A model generated the notes under the pieces. That model was not told where the DNA came from. It made no database searches and saw only the letters and a list, made by a program, of their open reading frames with translations. DNA of 64,000 nucleotides from Bacillota bacterium. GTDB lineage: Bacteria > Bacillota > Dethiobacteria > DTU022 > UBA8154. The stretch lies in assembly GCA_012728375.1 (NCBI GenBank), contig JAAYFF010000012.1, forward strand, positions 1 through 64,000, read 5' to 3'. Every line of letters begins with the position of its first letter. Within the stretch, counting starts at the first letter, position 1. The translations under genes were made by a program, and so were the position numbers. This document shows, piece by piece, positions 8,691 through 17,422 of the stretch.

Positions 8691-9800
8691 TTGTCCGATA
8701 GAATCTTCCTCTCCTCCCCCCACATGAGCGATGAAGGTTATGAAATGCAATATATAAAGGAAGCTTTTGATACAAACTGGATTGCCCCCCTGGGACCAAA
8801 CGTTAATGAATTTGAGAAAGAGTTTGCCAAAAAAGTTGGTGCAAAACATGCTGCCGCTCTTTCTTCAGGAACAGCTGCTATTCAGATGGCACTTAAAGCA
8901 GCTGGTGTTGGTGAAGGGGATATAGTATTTTGCCAAAGCCTCACCTTCTCGGCTACAGCTAATCCAATTATTTATCAAAATGCAATTCCTGTATTTATTG
9001 ATAGTGATTATGAAACCTGGAATATAGATCCTAATGCATTAGAAGAAGCTTTTAGAAAATATCCAAATGTAAAAGCTGTTTTAGTAGTTCACTTATATGG
9101 CCTATCTGCTGATATGGACAGCATTATGGAAATTTGCCATAAGCACAATGTGGTTGTTATCGAAGACGCTGCTGAATCTCTCGGAACTTACTATAAAGGA
9201 AGGCATACGGGCACCATCGGGGATTACGGCATCTTTTCCTTTAACGGCAATAAAATTATTACTACCTCCGGCGGCGGGATGCTTGTTTCAGACGATGAAG
9301 AGAGAATTGCCAAAGTAAAATTTTGGGCCACTCAGTCCAGAGATCCCGCCCGGCACTACCAGCATAGCGAACTGGGCTTCAACTACCGCTTGAGCAACGT
9401 CCTCGCCGGCATAGGCAGAGGGCAGCTTAAAGTCCTGGAACAGAGGGTAGAGAAGAAGAAGTACATCTTCGAATATTACAAAAGGGAGCTCAGCGGACTG
9501 AATGGCGTTCAGTTCATGCCGATCAATGAATGGAACGAGCCGAACTACTGGCTGAGCTGCATCACCCTAAGCGGACCGGTCAGGCCGCTTGACATTATAG
9601 TAGCTTTAGAGAAAGAGAATATTGAATCCAGGCCCCTCTGGAAGCCGATGCACATGCAGCCATTTTTTGCTGAATATGATTATATAGGTGGAGAGGTATC
9701 GGAGAAGCTGTTTGAAAACGGCGTATGCCTCCCGAGCGATACAAAAATGACAGATGAGGAACTGGAGAGAGTGGCCGGAATAATTAAGCGGTTGTTTTAG
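8691..9800 (+). CDS. pglE: PLP-dependent sugar aminotransferase, PglE-like (DegT/DnrJ/EryC1 family)
   Basis: 369 residues from TTG with AAGGAGG ten bases upstream. Fold-type I aminotransferase: SSGTAAIQMAL phosphate-binding region near 58, EDA with Asp159, and the Schiff-base lysine at 188 in SFNGNK. In bacillosamine synthesis PglE aminates UDP-4-keto-6-deoxy-GlcNAc to the 4-amino sugar. The assignment is strengthened by PglC- and PglD-like genes immediately downstream and a PglF-like dehydratase at 38 kb. Other DegT enzymes acting on 4-keto sugars cannot be excluded from sequence alone. First enzyme of the long glycan operon. Confidence 0.85.
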   Translation: MSDRIFLSSPHMSDEGYEMQYIKEAFDTNWIAPLGPNVNEFEKEFAKKVGAKHAAALSSGTAAIQMALKAAGVGEGDIVFCQSLTFSATANPIIYQNAIPVFIDSDYETWNIDPNALEEAFRKYPNVKAVLVVHLYGLSADMDSIMEICHKHNVVVIEDAAESLGTYYKGRHTGTIGDYGIFSFNGNKIITTSGGGMLVSDDEERIAKVKFWATQSRDPARHYQHSELGFNYRLSNVLAGIGRGQLKVLEQRVEKKKYIFEYYKRELSGLNGVQFMPINEWNEPNYWLSCITLSGPVRPLDIIVALEKENIESRPLWKPMHMQPFFAEYDYIGGEVSEKLFENGVCLPSDTKMTDEELERVAGIIKRLF

Positions 9801-9870
9801 CAATAGTGAAACAATGGCTTAACAATTGCTTAACTACTGCTCAGCCATTGCTCAACTACTGTTAAAAAGG
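9801..9870. repeat. Imperfect short repeats in the pglE-pglC gap
   Basis: The gap is made of repeated units such as CAATGGCTTAAC, CAATTGCTTAAC and CCATTGCTCAACTACTG, two to three imperfect copies of about 12-20 bases. They read in frame with the downstream gene as an extension, but no ribosome site supports translation there. Probably replication slippage. Confidence 0.4.
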
Positions 9871-9885
9871 GTTGTGGAAATAGAT

Positions 9886-10575
9886 ATGCAGACCGAGCTT
9901 AAACAGACTATAAGATCAACCTTATCTAGGCCTGCAAAAGGCGGCATTTATAGAAAGTATATCAAAAGGCCGTTAGACTTTATTTTATCGCTTATTGCAA
10001 TTATATTATTATCACCGGTCTTATTGACAGTGGCAATATTAGTAAAAATTTACCTGGGCAGTCCGGTAATATTTAAGCAGAAACGTCCTGGATTAAATGA
10101 GAAGATTTTTACATTGTATAAATTTAGAACAATGACGGATGAAAGAGATGAAAATGGCGAGCTTCTACCAGACAGCCAGAGGTTGACGAAGTTTGGGAAA
10201 ATGCTGAGAGCTACAAGCCTGGATGAGCTGCCGGAGCTATTTAATGTTTTAAAAGGTGATATGAGCATCGTTGGGCCGAGGCCTTTATTAACTAAATATC
10301 TTTCGCTTTATGATGACTATCAGAAACAAAGGCATAAGGTAAGACCTGGTCTATCGGGTTTAGCAATGGCAAAGGGAAGAAATGCACTGACGTGGGAAGA
10401 AAAATTTTTTTACGATATATATTACGTAAAAAATGTATCATTTTTACTTGATATAAAAATTATCTTTTGGACGTTAGCTATTGTATTCAAGCGTGAAGGC
10501 ATAAATGAAAAAGGCTATGTTACAACAAGTGAATTTAAGGGTCCTAATAAAAAAGCAGGAGCAGAATTAAAATGA
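9886..10575 (+). CDS. pglC: Initiating phosphoglycosyl transferase, PglC/WcaJ-type
   Basis: About 230 residues from ATG 9886. Monotopic phosphoglycosyl transferase: an N-terminal re-entrant hydrophobic helix (about 30-55), basic KFRTM, the catalytic Asp-Glu pair at 113-114 (SLDELPEL), [10 protein letters not shown] and RPGLSGLA motifs. It transfers phospho-diacetylbacillosamine (or a similar sugar phosphate) from UDP to undecaprenyl phosphate at the inner membrane face and starts the repeat unit. The compact length without an extra N-terminal membrane domain is the PglC form, not WbaP. It overlaps the next gene by ATGA. The frame is open back to ATG 9826, through the repeats. Confidence 0.88.
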   Translation: MQTELKQTIRSTLSRPAKGGIYRKYIKRPLDFILSLIAIILLSPVLLTVAILVKIYLGSPVIFKQKRPGLNEKIFTLYKFRTMTDERDENGELLPDSQRLTKFGKMLRATSLDELPELFNVLKGDMSIVGPRPLLTKYLSLYDDYQKQRHKVRPGLSGLAMAKGRNALTWEEKFFYDIYYVKNVSFLLDIKIIFWTLAIVFKREGINEKGYVTTSEFKGPNKKAGAELK

Positions 10576-11225
10576 TTTTAGCTATTTACTGTTGCGGTGG
10601 CCATGGTAAGGAAGTTCAATTTTTGGCTAATAGGATAAATGAAGTTGAAAGTAGATGGAATGAAATTTTATTTGTTGATGACAATCCAAACTATTTTTTA
10701 ATTAAAAACAAGGTTTTAACACTGGAAGAAATAAAGGCAAAATACAATAGTGATGAATGTGAATTTGTAATTGCTTCCGGCGAACCGTATGTATTAAAAA
10801 AGCTTTCTAATAAAGTATTGGATAGTAATTATCGGCTTACAAATCTTGTAGCGCCTGATGCAATAATAGATAGTGTTCTTCAGACCGGTCAAGGGTATAT
10901 TATTCAAAAACAAGTGGTAATAGCTTGCGATGTTAAGATTGGAAGAAGTTCATGCGTAAATTTTTCATCGATATTGCACCATGATGTTAGCATAGGTAAT
11001 TATTGTTTTATTGCATCCAGATCTACGATCTGTGGAAATGCGGTAATCAATAATGGGACTTATGTTGGAGCAGGAAGTATTATACGAGACGAAATCATGA
11101 TAGGTTCAAACTGTATCATTGGTATGGGCTCTGTCGTAACAAAAGATGTGCCAGATAATAGTGTAGTTTATGGAAATCCTGCAAAGGTAATTAAAAGCAA
11201 TAGTAACCAAAGAGTTTTTCAATAA
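10572..11225 (+). CDS. pglD: Sugar O/N-acetyltransferase, PglD-like (left-handed beta helix)
   Basis: 217 residues: N-terminal Rossmann-like UDP-sugar domain ([13 protein letters not shown]), then hexapeptide repeats forming a left-handed beta helix (about 95-210), ending VYGNPAKV. The His-His at 136-137 ([11 protein letters not shown]) matches the catalytic-base position of PglD/NeuD enzymes. PglD acetylates the 4-amino group of UDP-4-amino-4,6-dideoxy-GlcNAc with acetyl-CoA to give UDP-diacetylbacillosamine. The start overlaps the pglC stop, so the two are translationally coupled. Confidence 0.86.
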   Translation: MILAIYCCGGHGKEVQFLANRINEVESRWNEILFVDDNPNYFLIKNKVLTLEEIKAKYNSDECEFVIASGEPYVLKKLSNKVLDSNYRLTNLVAPDAIIDSVLQTGQGYIIQKQVVIACDVKIGRSSCVNFSSILHHDVSIGNYCFIASRSTICGNAVINNGTYVGAGSIIRDEIMIGSNCIIGMGSVVTKDVPDNSVVYGNPAKVIKSNSNQRVFQ

Positions 11226-11287
11226 AATAGAGCTGACATGTAAAAGAAGTTCTTTCACAAAACTTTAAGATAATTGGAGTAATTGGC

Positions 11288-11959
11288 ATGAAGATTTTGG
11301 TAATAGCAGCACACCCCGATGACGAAGTTTATGGAATGGGTGGTACAATAGCAAAACTAACTAAGCAAGGGCATGAGTTATATGTTTTAATTATTACAGA
11401 AGGATGCTCAACCCAATATAAAGATCGGCCACATTTAATTAGGGAAAAGAAAAAACAAGCATATGAGGCTAACGCTGTTCTTGGAGTCAAGGAAGTTATT
11501 TTTGGTGATTTGCCTGATATGAAACTTGATACCGTAGCGCATGTAAAGATAAATGCGGTTATCGAAAAAGCAATAAGAGACTTAAAACCTAATGTAGTTT
11601 ATACACATTTTTATGGTGATGTGAACAAAGATCATAGGTGTGTTTCTGAATCAACTATGGTAGCGGTAAGGCCCATACATTTACAGTGTGTCCGTGAAGT
11701 CTATTTTTATCAGGTTCCATCCTCGACAGAATGGGCCGCAAATGTAGCACTGAATACTTTTACACCAAACGTCTTTGAAGAAATATCGAAGTACTACGAT
11801 AGGAAGCAGGCTGCAATATTAGCCTATTCATCAGAAATTAGAGAATACCCCCATCCCCGCTCTCTTAAAGTAGTAGAAATGTACGATTTAGCACTTGCAA
11901 AGCGTAATGGATTAGAATTAGCGGAAGGATTTATGTTAATAAGAAAGGTTAATAAGTAG
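11288..11959 (+). CDS. PIG-L/LmbE-type zinc N-deacetylase
   Basis: 223 residues. The first zinc motif AHPDDE sits at residues 8-13 and the second ligand region is YGDVNKDHR (His116), the layout of PIG-L, MshB and BshB. These enzymes remove N-acetyl from GlcNAc-containing substrates. In this operon a deacetylase would expose an amine that the formyltransferase-like neighbour or the LpxD-like acyltransferase (19.7 kb) could re-acylate; that link is inference. It lies one base before the next start, so the two are likely co-translated. Confidence 0.85.
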   Translation: MKILVIAAHPDDEVYGMGGTIAKLTKQGHELYVLIITEGCSTQYKDRPHLIREKKKQAYEANAVLGVKEVIFGDLPDMKLDTVAHVKINAVIEKAIRDLKPNVVYTHFYGDVNKDHRCVSESTMVAVRPIHLQCVREVYFYQVPSSTEWAANVALNTFTPNVFEEISKYYDRKQAAILAYSSEIREYPHPRSLKVVEMYDLALAKRNGLELAEGFMLIRKVNK

Positions 11960-11960
11960 A

Positions 11961-12851
11961 ATGAATTTTATATTAATAGGTTCTGTTGAATCCAGTAACA
12001 TTTTCCTCTTAAAGGCTATAGAAAATGGATTTTTACCTAGTCATGTTTTTGGATTAGATGAGCAGTATTCGGAAAATGTATCCGGGTTCTTCCCTATTTA
12101 TAAAACTGCAGAAGACAATAGGATACCTTTTACTAGATTCAAAAAAATAAATGATAATTTTAGTAAAATTAAAGAGATAAAACCTGATTACATATTCGTA
12201 ATTGGCTTATCACAGATAATAAGTAGAGAACTGATCACTTGTGCGAAAATTTTTGCGATAGGAATGCACCCCACGCCACTACCTAAATTTAGAGGTAGAG
12301 CAGCTATACCTTGGCAGATAATTCTTGGAGTGAAAGAGTCAGCAGTAACTTTTTTTAGAATTACAGATGGCATGGATGATGGTGATATTTTATGGCAAGA
12401 GCCATACTACATTGATTCAGATGATTATGCTTTTGATGTTCATCAGAAAGTCTACGCGGCATTGGGTAAGGCAACAGGCATTCTTTTAAATAAATTATCC
12501 GAAGGAACTATAAAACCAGTTCCGCAAGACCAGTCACAAGCCACCTATTTATTAATACGCAGAGAAGAAGATGGTCAGATTGACTGGAAAGAGCCAATTG
12601 AAAGCATATACTCTCTTATTAGAGGTGTATCAAAGCCTTATCCAGGAGCGTTTTCATATTATGAAGGAAAGAAGGTTATTTTTAATCGAGCTGAGATTAT
12701 TAAGAATAGTTCATATATAGGTATTAACGGCCAAATTGCAAAGATTGAAAATGGTGCTATTTACATTGTAGTTTATAATAATCTGCTTAAAATCACTGAC
12801 TATACTGCGAAAGAAAAAATTAGATTTGTTGTTGGCAAGAAATTTAGATAA
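11961..12851 (+). CDS. Formyltransferase-family protein (sugar N-formyltransferase-like)
   Basis: 296 residues. Folate-dependent formyltransferase core with PTPLPKFRGRAAIPW, His103 and the catalytic-type Asp140 in MDDGDI, followed by a C-terminal Fmt-like domain. The Asn of the usual N-x-H motif is Gly101 here (GMH), so activity needs care. Family members formylate methionyl-tRNA or amino sugars (ArnA, VioF type). tRNA formyltransferase is unlikely given the poor overall match and the glycan-operon setting. It directly follows the PIG-L deacetylase, an arrangement that suits deacetylate-then-acylate chemistry. Confidence 0.75.
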   Translation: MNFILIGSVESSNIFLLKAIENGFLPSHVFGLDEQYSENVSGFFPIYKTAEDNRIPFTRFKKINDNFSKIKEIKPDYIFVIGLSQIISRELITCAKIFAIGMHPTPLPKFRGRAAIPWQIILGVKESAVTFFRITDGMDDGDILWQEPYYIDSDDYAFDVHQKVYAALGKATGILLNKLSEGTIKPVPQDQSQATYLLIRREEDGQIDWKEPIESIYSLIRGVSKPYPGAFSYYEGKKVIFNRAEIIKNSSYIGINGQIAKIENGAIYIVVYNNLLKITDYTAKEKIRFVVGKKFR

Positions 12852-12939
12852 GGATAGGTATCAGCTGGAGTGAGCAAAAAATAATAGAACTAGTTTTCGT
12901 AGAGGTAAAAATAGCAAAGCTTGTTAGGAAGATTACTTG

Positions 12940-14190
12940 ATGAAGAAAAAAATATGGCTTATAAATCATTATGCTACTGATATGTATTTTAATGAAGGCG
13001 GGCGACATTATTGGTTTGCCAAAAACCTCTTGCAAAAAGGTTATGAGCCTACAATTTTTTGCGCAAATACAAGGCATAATGCTGGCGATATCATCGAAGT
13101 AAAAAGCGGAAAATATATAGTTAAAGCTGCTGGTAATATTCCTTTTGTATTTGTTAAAACAACAGTCTATAGTAGCAATGGATTAGATCGAATTATAAAT
13201 ATGGTGACTTTCTATAAAAATTTATTTCCAGCATCTAAAGAAAATGCAAAACTAAACGGCAAGCCGGATATTATACTTGCTTCTAGCGTTCATCCCCTTA
13301 CTTTAGTAGCTGGAATTCAGATTGCAAAGAAGTTCGGTATTCCCTGCATTTGCGAGGTAAGGGATCTATGGCCTGAGACCTTTGTCGACCTAAAGATAAT
13401 TAATAGGAATAACCCGATCCTTAAATTACTTTATGCAGGCGAAAAATGGATTTATAAAAAAGCGGACAAGCTTATCTTTACCATGGAAGGCGGCAAGGAC
13501 TACATCATTGAAAAAGGCTGGGACAAAAGCCATCATGGTCCAATTGATATTAGCAAAGTGTATCATATTAATAATGGGGTAGATTTAGAGGAATTCGACT
13601 ATAATAGGAAACATTACATTATTGAAGACAAAGATTTAGAAGATGAGAATACTTTTAAAGTAGTATATACTGGATCGATAAGATTAGCAAATAAAGTCGG
13701 AAAGATCATTGATGCAGCAAAACTTTTAAGTGACCAAAATGTTAAATTTTTAATTTGGGGCGACGGGGATCAGCTTGAACCTTTGAGAAAAAGAATTAAA
13801 AGTGAAAACATCAGAAATATTTGTTTTAAAGGAAGAATTGATAAAAAATATATACCTTATATAACATCAAAAGCTAATTTAAACATAATTTTATATGATA
13901 ACGTACCGCTTTTTAAATATGGTAGTTCTTCCAATAAAATGTTTGATTCATTAGCTTCTGGAAGGCCTACTTTATTTACAGCTAAGCATCGGTATTCAAT
14001 AATATCTCAATATGGAGCAGGTTTAGTAATGGAAGATAACAGCGCTGAAAGCATTGCCGAAAGTATTATGTATTTTAAAAATTTAAATAAGAATGACTAT
14101 GATAAATACTGTATAAATGCTCGAAAAGCTGCCCAAGACTATGACTTTCAAAATTTAACAAAAAAATTATTAAATATCATAGAAGAGTAA
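12940..14190 (+). CDS. Glycosyltransferase, GT4 family
   Basis: About 416 residues, GT-B fold. N-terminal acceptor domain (LINHYA..YFNEGGRHYWFAK), ICEVRDLWPET, then the nucleotide-sugar domain with VVYTGSIR, LIWGDGDQ and a weak E-x7-E region. The WbpL/WcaI-like N-terminus is frequent in GT4 enzymes adding amino sugars to lipid-linked acceptors. Start: TTG 12937 and ATG 12940 are both possible behind TAGGAAG; I use the ATG. Codon use is very AT-rich, like its downstream neighbours. Donor and linkage are not predictable. Confidence 0.85.
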   Translation: MKKKIWLINHYATDMYFNEGGRHYWFAKNLLQKGYEPTIFCANTRHNAGDIIEVKSGKYIVKAAGNIPFVFVKTTVYSSNGLDRIINMVTFYKNLFPASKENAKLNGKPDIILASSVHPLTLVAGIQIAKKFGIPCICEVRDLWPETFVDLKIINRNNPILKLLYAGEKWIYKKADKLIFTMEGGKDYIIEKGWDKSHHGPIDISKVYHINNGVDLEEFDYNRKHYIIEDKDLEDENTFKVVYTGSIRLANKVGKIIDAAKLLSDQNVKFLIWGDGDQLEPLRKRIKSENIRNICFKGRIDKKYIPYITSKANLNIILYDNVPLFKYGSSSNKMFDSLASGRPTLFTAKHRYSIISQYGAGLVMEDNSAESIAESIMYFKNLNKNDYDKYCINARKAAQDYDFQNLTKKLLNIIEE

Positions 14191-14245
14191 ATAGAATTAT
14201 TGAAGAAGTGCGAGACTATTGTTTGTAACAAGTAAGGAGAAAAAA

Positions 14246-15247
14246 ATGAGCATAGGGATCAAGGCAATTGAATATGTTCTTCCTGAAAAAGTGTTGACAA
14301 ATGAGGAATTATCATGCCTATATGAAGATTGGACACCTGAAAAGATACTGGACAAAACAGGGATTGCTTCGCGTCATGTTGTTTCAAAGGACGAACATGC
14401 ATCGGATTTGGCAGAGAGAGCGGCAAAAAAACTATTCAGTACAGGTATTACAACACCGGAAGAAATTGATTTTCTTTTATTGGCAACCCAAAGCCCTGAC
14501 TATTTGTTGCCTGCTACGGCATGCATACTTCAGGACAAGCTGGGGATTCCACAAAATGCAGGGGCCTTTGATTTCAATTTGGGGTGTTCAGCTTATATAT
14601 ATGGTTTGGCTTTGGCAAAGAGTTTAATAAATACAGATATTGCCAAAAACGTACTTTTAATTATGTCAGAAACATATTCCAAATATATACACCCGTTGGA
14701 TAAGAGTGTACGTACAATATTTGGAGATGCCGCAGCAGCGACATTGATTAGTGATAATGGAAACAGAATAGGAAATTTTGATTTGGGAACTGATGGCCGC
14801 GGCAAAGATTTATTGATTGTCCCAGCCGGAGGCTCAATGCTTCCAAAATCAGAAGCAACTGCGACAGAGACTTATGATAGCGGTAATATTCGTTCTCTAG
14901 ACAACTTATTTATGGATGGAGCTGAAGTGTTTAACTTTACAATCCGTGTCGTTCCTGAAAGTATAAGAAATGTACTAAAGAAAAATAAACTAACGCTAGA
15001 TGAGATAGACCTATTTATTTTTCACCAGGCAAACAAGTTTATGTTGGATTTTTTAAGGAAGAAACTAAAAATACCAAAGGAAAAGTATTATATAAATATG
15101 CAGGACATTGGCAATACGGTATCTGCGTCAATTCCCATTGCTCTTAAAAGAGCTGAAGAAGAAGGAAAAATAAAAAAAGGTTACAAAGTATTGATTTCCG
15201 GATTTGGTGTAGGCTTGTCTTGGGGCTCGACAATTTTGTATTATTAA
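14246..15247 (+). CDS. 3-oxoacyl-ACP synthase III (KAS III), first copy
   Basis: 333 residues from ATG 14246 with AAGGAG upstream. FabH-type thiolase fold with a complete Cys114-His260-Asn290 triad (NLGCSAY, FHQAN, GNTVSAS). KAS III enzymes condense an acyl-CoA primer with malonyl-ACP, releasing CO2, to give a 3-ketoacyl-ACP. It opens a compact cassette (KAS III, KAS III, ketoreductase, ACP, malonyl transferase, PPTase) with no dehydratase or enoyl reductase. It lies between GT and sugar-modifying genes, so it is unlikely to be housekeeping fabH. Confidence 0.9.
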   Translation: MSIGIKAIEYVLPEKVLTNEELSCLYEDWTPEKILDKTGIASRHVVSKDEHASDLAERAAKKLFSTGITTPEEIDFLLLATQSPDYLLPATACILQDKLGIPQNAGAFDFNLGCSAYIYGLALAKSLINTDIAKNVLLIMSETYSKYIHPLDKSVRTIFGDAAAATLISDNGNRIGNFDLGTDGRGKDLLIVPAGGSMLPKSEATATETYDSGNIRSLDNLFMDGAEVFNFTIRVVPESIRNVLKKNKLTLDEIDLFIFHQANKFMLDFLRKKLKIPKEKYYINMQDIGNTVSASIPIALKRAEEEGKIKKGYKVLISGFGVGLSWGSTILYY

Positions 15248-15282
15248 GCCGAGGGAGGAGAGTAGTATTATATTTTCAACTT

Positions 15283-16353
15283 TTGATAATATCAAAAAGC
15301 GGGATTGCTTGTGCAGTCCCATCAACTAAAGAAATATTAATTGAAAAATATGCGGATGTTTTTGGAGAAGAAAATGTCAAGAAATTTAGCAAGATGACAG
15401 GTATATTCTCTAGATATACTACGATACAAGAGCAAACAGCTTCAGACCTGTCATATGAAGCTGCAAAACATTTGATTAATAAAAAAAACATTCAACTTGC
15501 AACGATAGGGGCCATTGTATTTGTTACCCAGACTCCGGATTATAGACTTCCATCTTCAGCATGCGTCCTTCATAAGCGGCTTAATCTTTCGAAGGATTGC
15601 ATGGCTTTTGATGTTAATTTGGGGTGCTCGGGTTATGTATATGGGCTGCAAATTTTATCGTCATTAATGGCCAGCAGCAATATAGAAAGGGGCTTGCTAT
15701 TGGCAGGAGATACACTTACTAAAAGTTGTGCACCGAAAGACAGCTCGTCCTGCATGTTGTTTGGGGACGCCGGGTCTGCAACTTTACTGGAAAGAACTGA
15801 TGAAAAAAGATGCATACAAATGGGTTTTAGAACCGATGGAAACAGGTTCAAAGCCATAATCATCCCTGCAGGCGCTTATAGAAATAGCGATTCTCCACAT
15901 GAAAGAGTATTATGGGGCGATGGTAATGTTCGTTCAGACTATGATTTATATATGAATGGTACCGATGTATTTACTTTTACTATTACTGAAGTTCCTTTAC
16001 TTATAAGTGAGTTTATGGATAAAACAAATACGAAACCCGATAATTATGACAGTTTTGTGATGCACCAGGCGAATTTGTTTATACTAAAGCAGGTTGCCAA
16101 ACGATGTAAAATTTCAATGGATAAAATGCTGATTTCAATGGATAGGTATGGCAATACCAGTGTTACATCCATTCCGTTGACAATGGCCGATAAATACGGC
16201 GATAATAATTATGGAAGTTCTAAAATGTTAATGAGTGGGTTTGGCATTGGGCTGTCATGGGGAGCTGTGTCGGCGGAAGTTGATACCAGGGATATTTATT
16301 CAATACTTGAAACGGATAGTTTTTTTAAAGAAGGAAGTGTAAGCCGTGATTAA
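15283..16353 (+). CDS. 3-oxoacyl-ACP synthase III (KAS III), second copy
   Basis: About 356 residues, paralogue of the preceding gene, triad Cys115-His261-Asn291 (NLGCSGY, MHQAN, GNTSVTS) at nearly the same positions. The start is unclear. A strong GAGGGAGGAG lies at 15251-15260, but no ATG, GTG or TTG follows in frame at proper distance. TTG 15283 gives a natural N-terminus (MIISKSGIACAVP) but is 22 bases away, and TTG 15220 lies inside the previous gene. Two active KAS III genes side by side suggest different primers, two rounds of elongation or a heterodimer. It overlaps the next gene by eight bases. Confidence 0.85.
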   Translation: MIISKSGIACAVPSTKEILIEKYADVFGEENVKKFSKMTGIFSRYTTIQEQTASDLSYEAAKHLINKKNIQLATIGAIVFVTQTPDYRLPSSACVLHKRLNLSKDCMAFDVNLGCSGYVYGLQILSSLMASSNIERGLLLAGDTLTKSCAPKDSSSCMLFGDAGSATLLERTDEKRCIQMGFRTDGNRFKAIIIPAGAYRNSDSPHERVLWGDGNVRSDYDLYMNGTDVFTFTITEVPLLISEFMDKTNTKPDNYDSFVMHQANLFILKQVAKRCKISMDKMLISMDRYGNTSVTSIPLTMADKYGDNNYGSSKMLMSGFGIGLSWGAVSAEVDTRDIYSILETDSFFKEGSVSRD

Positions 16354-17104
16354 TCCTCTGGATTTGACGGGGAAACATATTTTAGTGACAGGTGCTTCCT
16401 CGGGAATAGGAAAAGCGACAGCCATATATATAAGCAAATTAGGGGCCAAAGTTACCTTGGTTGCGCGCAATGAAAAAAAGCTTGAAGACACATTATCTAA
16501 GCTTGAGGGTGAGGGGCATAGTGTGTACCCATTTGATTTAAAACAAGTAGAAGAAATCGAGGGTTTAATTAATAATATTGTTTCGCAAAAAGGTGCCCTA
16601 AATGGTTTGGTCCACTGCTCAGGAATTGCAACTATGAGGCCGCTGAGCATGACAAGAACCGCCTTTTTGCACGATATGATGCTGCTAAACTTTTATGCTT
16701 ATGTTGAATTGATAAGATGCTCTTCAAAGAAAAATAATTTTACTGAAGGGGCCAGCTTTATTGGAATTTCATCTGCCAGAAGTATATCCGGTGATAAGTC
16801 ACAGACCGCGTACTGTTCCTCCAAAGCTGCAATGGATGCTGCAACCAGATGCATGGCCAAAGAGCTTGCCACGAAGAAAATACGAGTAAATACGGTAATA
16901 GCTGGTTTTATAAAAACTGCTATGTATGATATGTTTGTAGGAAATGCCGGAGAAGAGGCCGTAAATTCTTATATTCTAGGAAGGCAATATCTAGGGATGG
17001 GAGAAACTGTAGATGTCGCCAATGCTGTAGCTTATCTATTGAGCGATGCAGCAAAATTCATCACCGGGACAGGCTTGATAGTCGATGGGGGCTTTTTATC
17101 GTAA
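16346..17104 (+). CDS. Short-chain dehydrogenase, FabG-like 3-ketoacyl-ACP reductase
   Basis: 252 residues from GTG. Classical SDR: TGASSGIG at 15-22 binds NADP(H), Asn115, Ser142/143, Tyr156 and Lys160 (YCSSK) form the catalytic set, and the C-terminus ends in GTGLIVDGG like FabG. It would reduce the 3-ketoacyl-ACP made by the KAS III pair to 3-hydroxyacyl-ACP. Its start lies inside the end of the second KAS III gene, so expression is coupled. A sugar-specific SDR role is possible but less likely between KAS III and ACP. Confidence 0.85.
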   Translation: MINPLDLTGKHILVTGASSGIGKATAIYISKLGAKVTLVARNEKKLEDTLSKLEGEGHSVYPFDLKQVEEIEGLINNIVSQKGALNGLVHCSGIATMRPLSMTRTAFLHDMMLLNFYAYVELIRCSSKKNNFTEGASFIGISSARSISGDKSQTAYCSSKAAMDAATRCMAKELATKKIRVNTVIAGFIKTAMYDMFVGNAGEEAVNSYILGRQYLGMGETVDVANAVAYLLSDAAKFITGTGLIVDGGFLS

Positions 17105-17146
17105 TTAACGCTTTATTGAGCAAAATAAAGATGGAGGGAATGGAAA

Positions 17147-17365
17147 ATGACAACTCAAGAAAAACTTGCCATGCTGGAGGAAATAATGGAATTGGAATCA
17201 GGGTCTCTAAATGCAGGAACAAAGCTAGAAGATTTGGAGGAATGGAATTCAATGGCAGCTCTTGCCCTCATCGCTTTAATGGACGAGGAGTTTAATAAAA
17301 TATTAACCGGGAAACAGATTAAGGAATTTAAAACCGTGCAAGATATTTTGGACTTTATGGAATAG
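17147..17365 (+). CDS. Acyl carrier protein
   Basis: 72 residues, acidic, three-helix ACP. The phosphopantetheine site is Ser35 in EEWNSMAAL, with Asn in place of the usual Asp of DSL. GGAGGG precedes the ATG. Flanked by a ketoreductase and a malonyl transferase, and followed one gene later by a dedicated PPTase. It carries the growing acyl group. The non-standard NSM site suggests a specialised ACP that may need the local PPTase rather than AcpS. Confidence 0.9.
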   Translation: MTTQEKLAMLEEIMELESGSLNAGTKLEDLEEWNSMAALALIALMDEEFNKILTGKQIKEFKTVQDILDFME

Positions 17366-17422
17366 GACATCACAAATCATTATATTTAACCAAAAATTAT
17401 ACCAAAGAAGAGGATATATATT

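Noticed and set aside
9801-9885. Small CRISPR or riboswitch in the pglE-pglC gap
   Set aside because: Only two to three imperfect 12-20 base units without spacers or stable structure.
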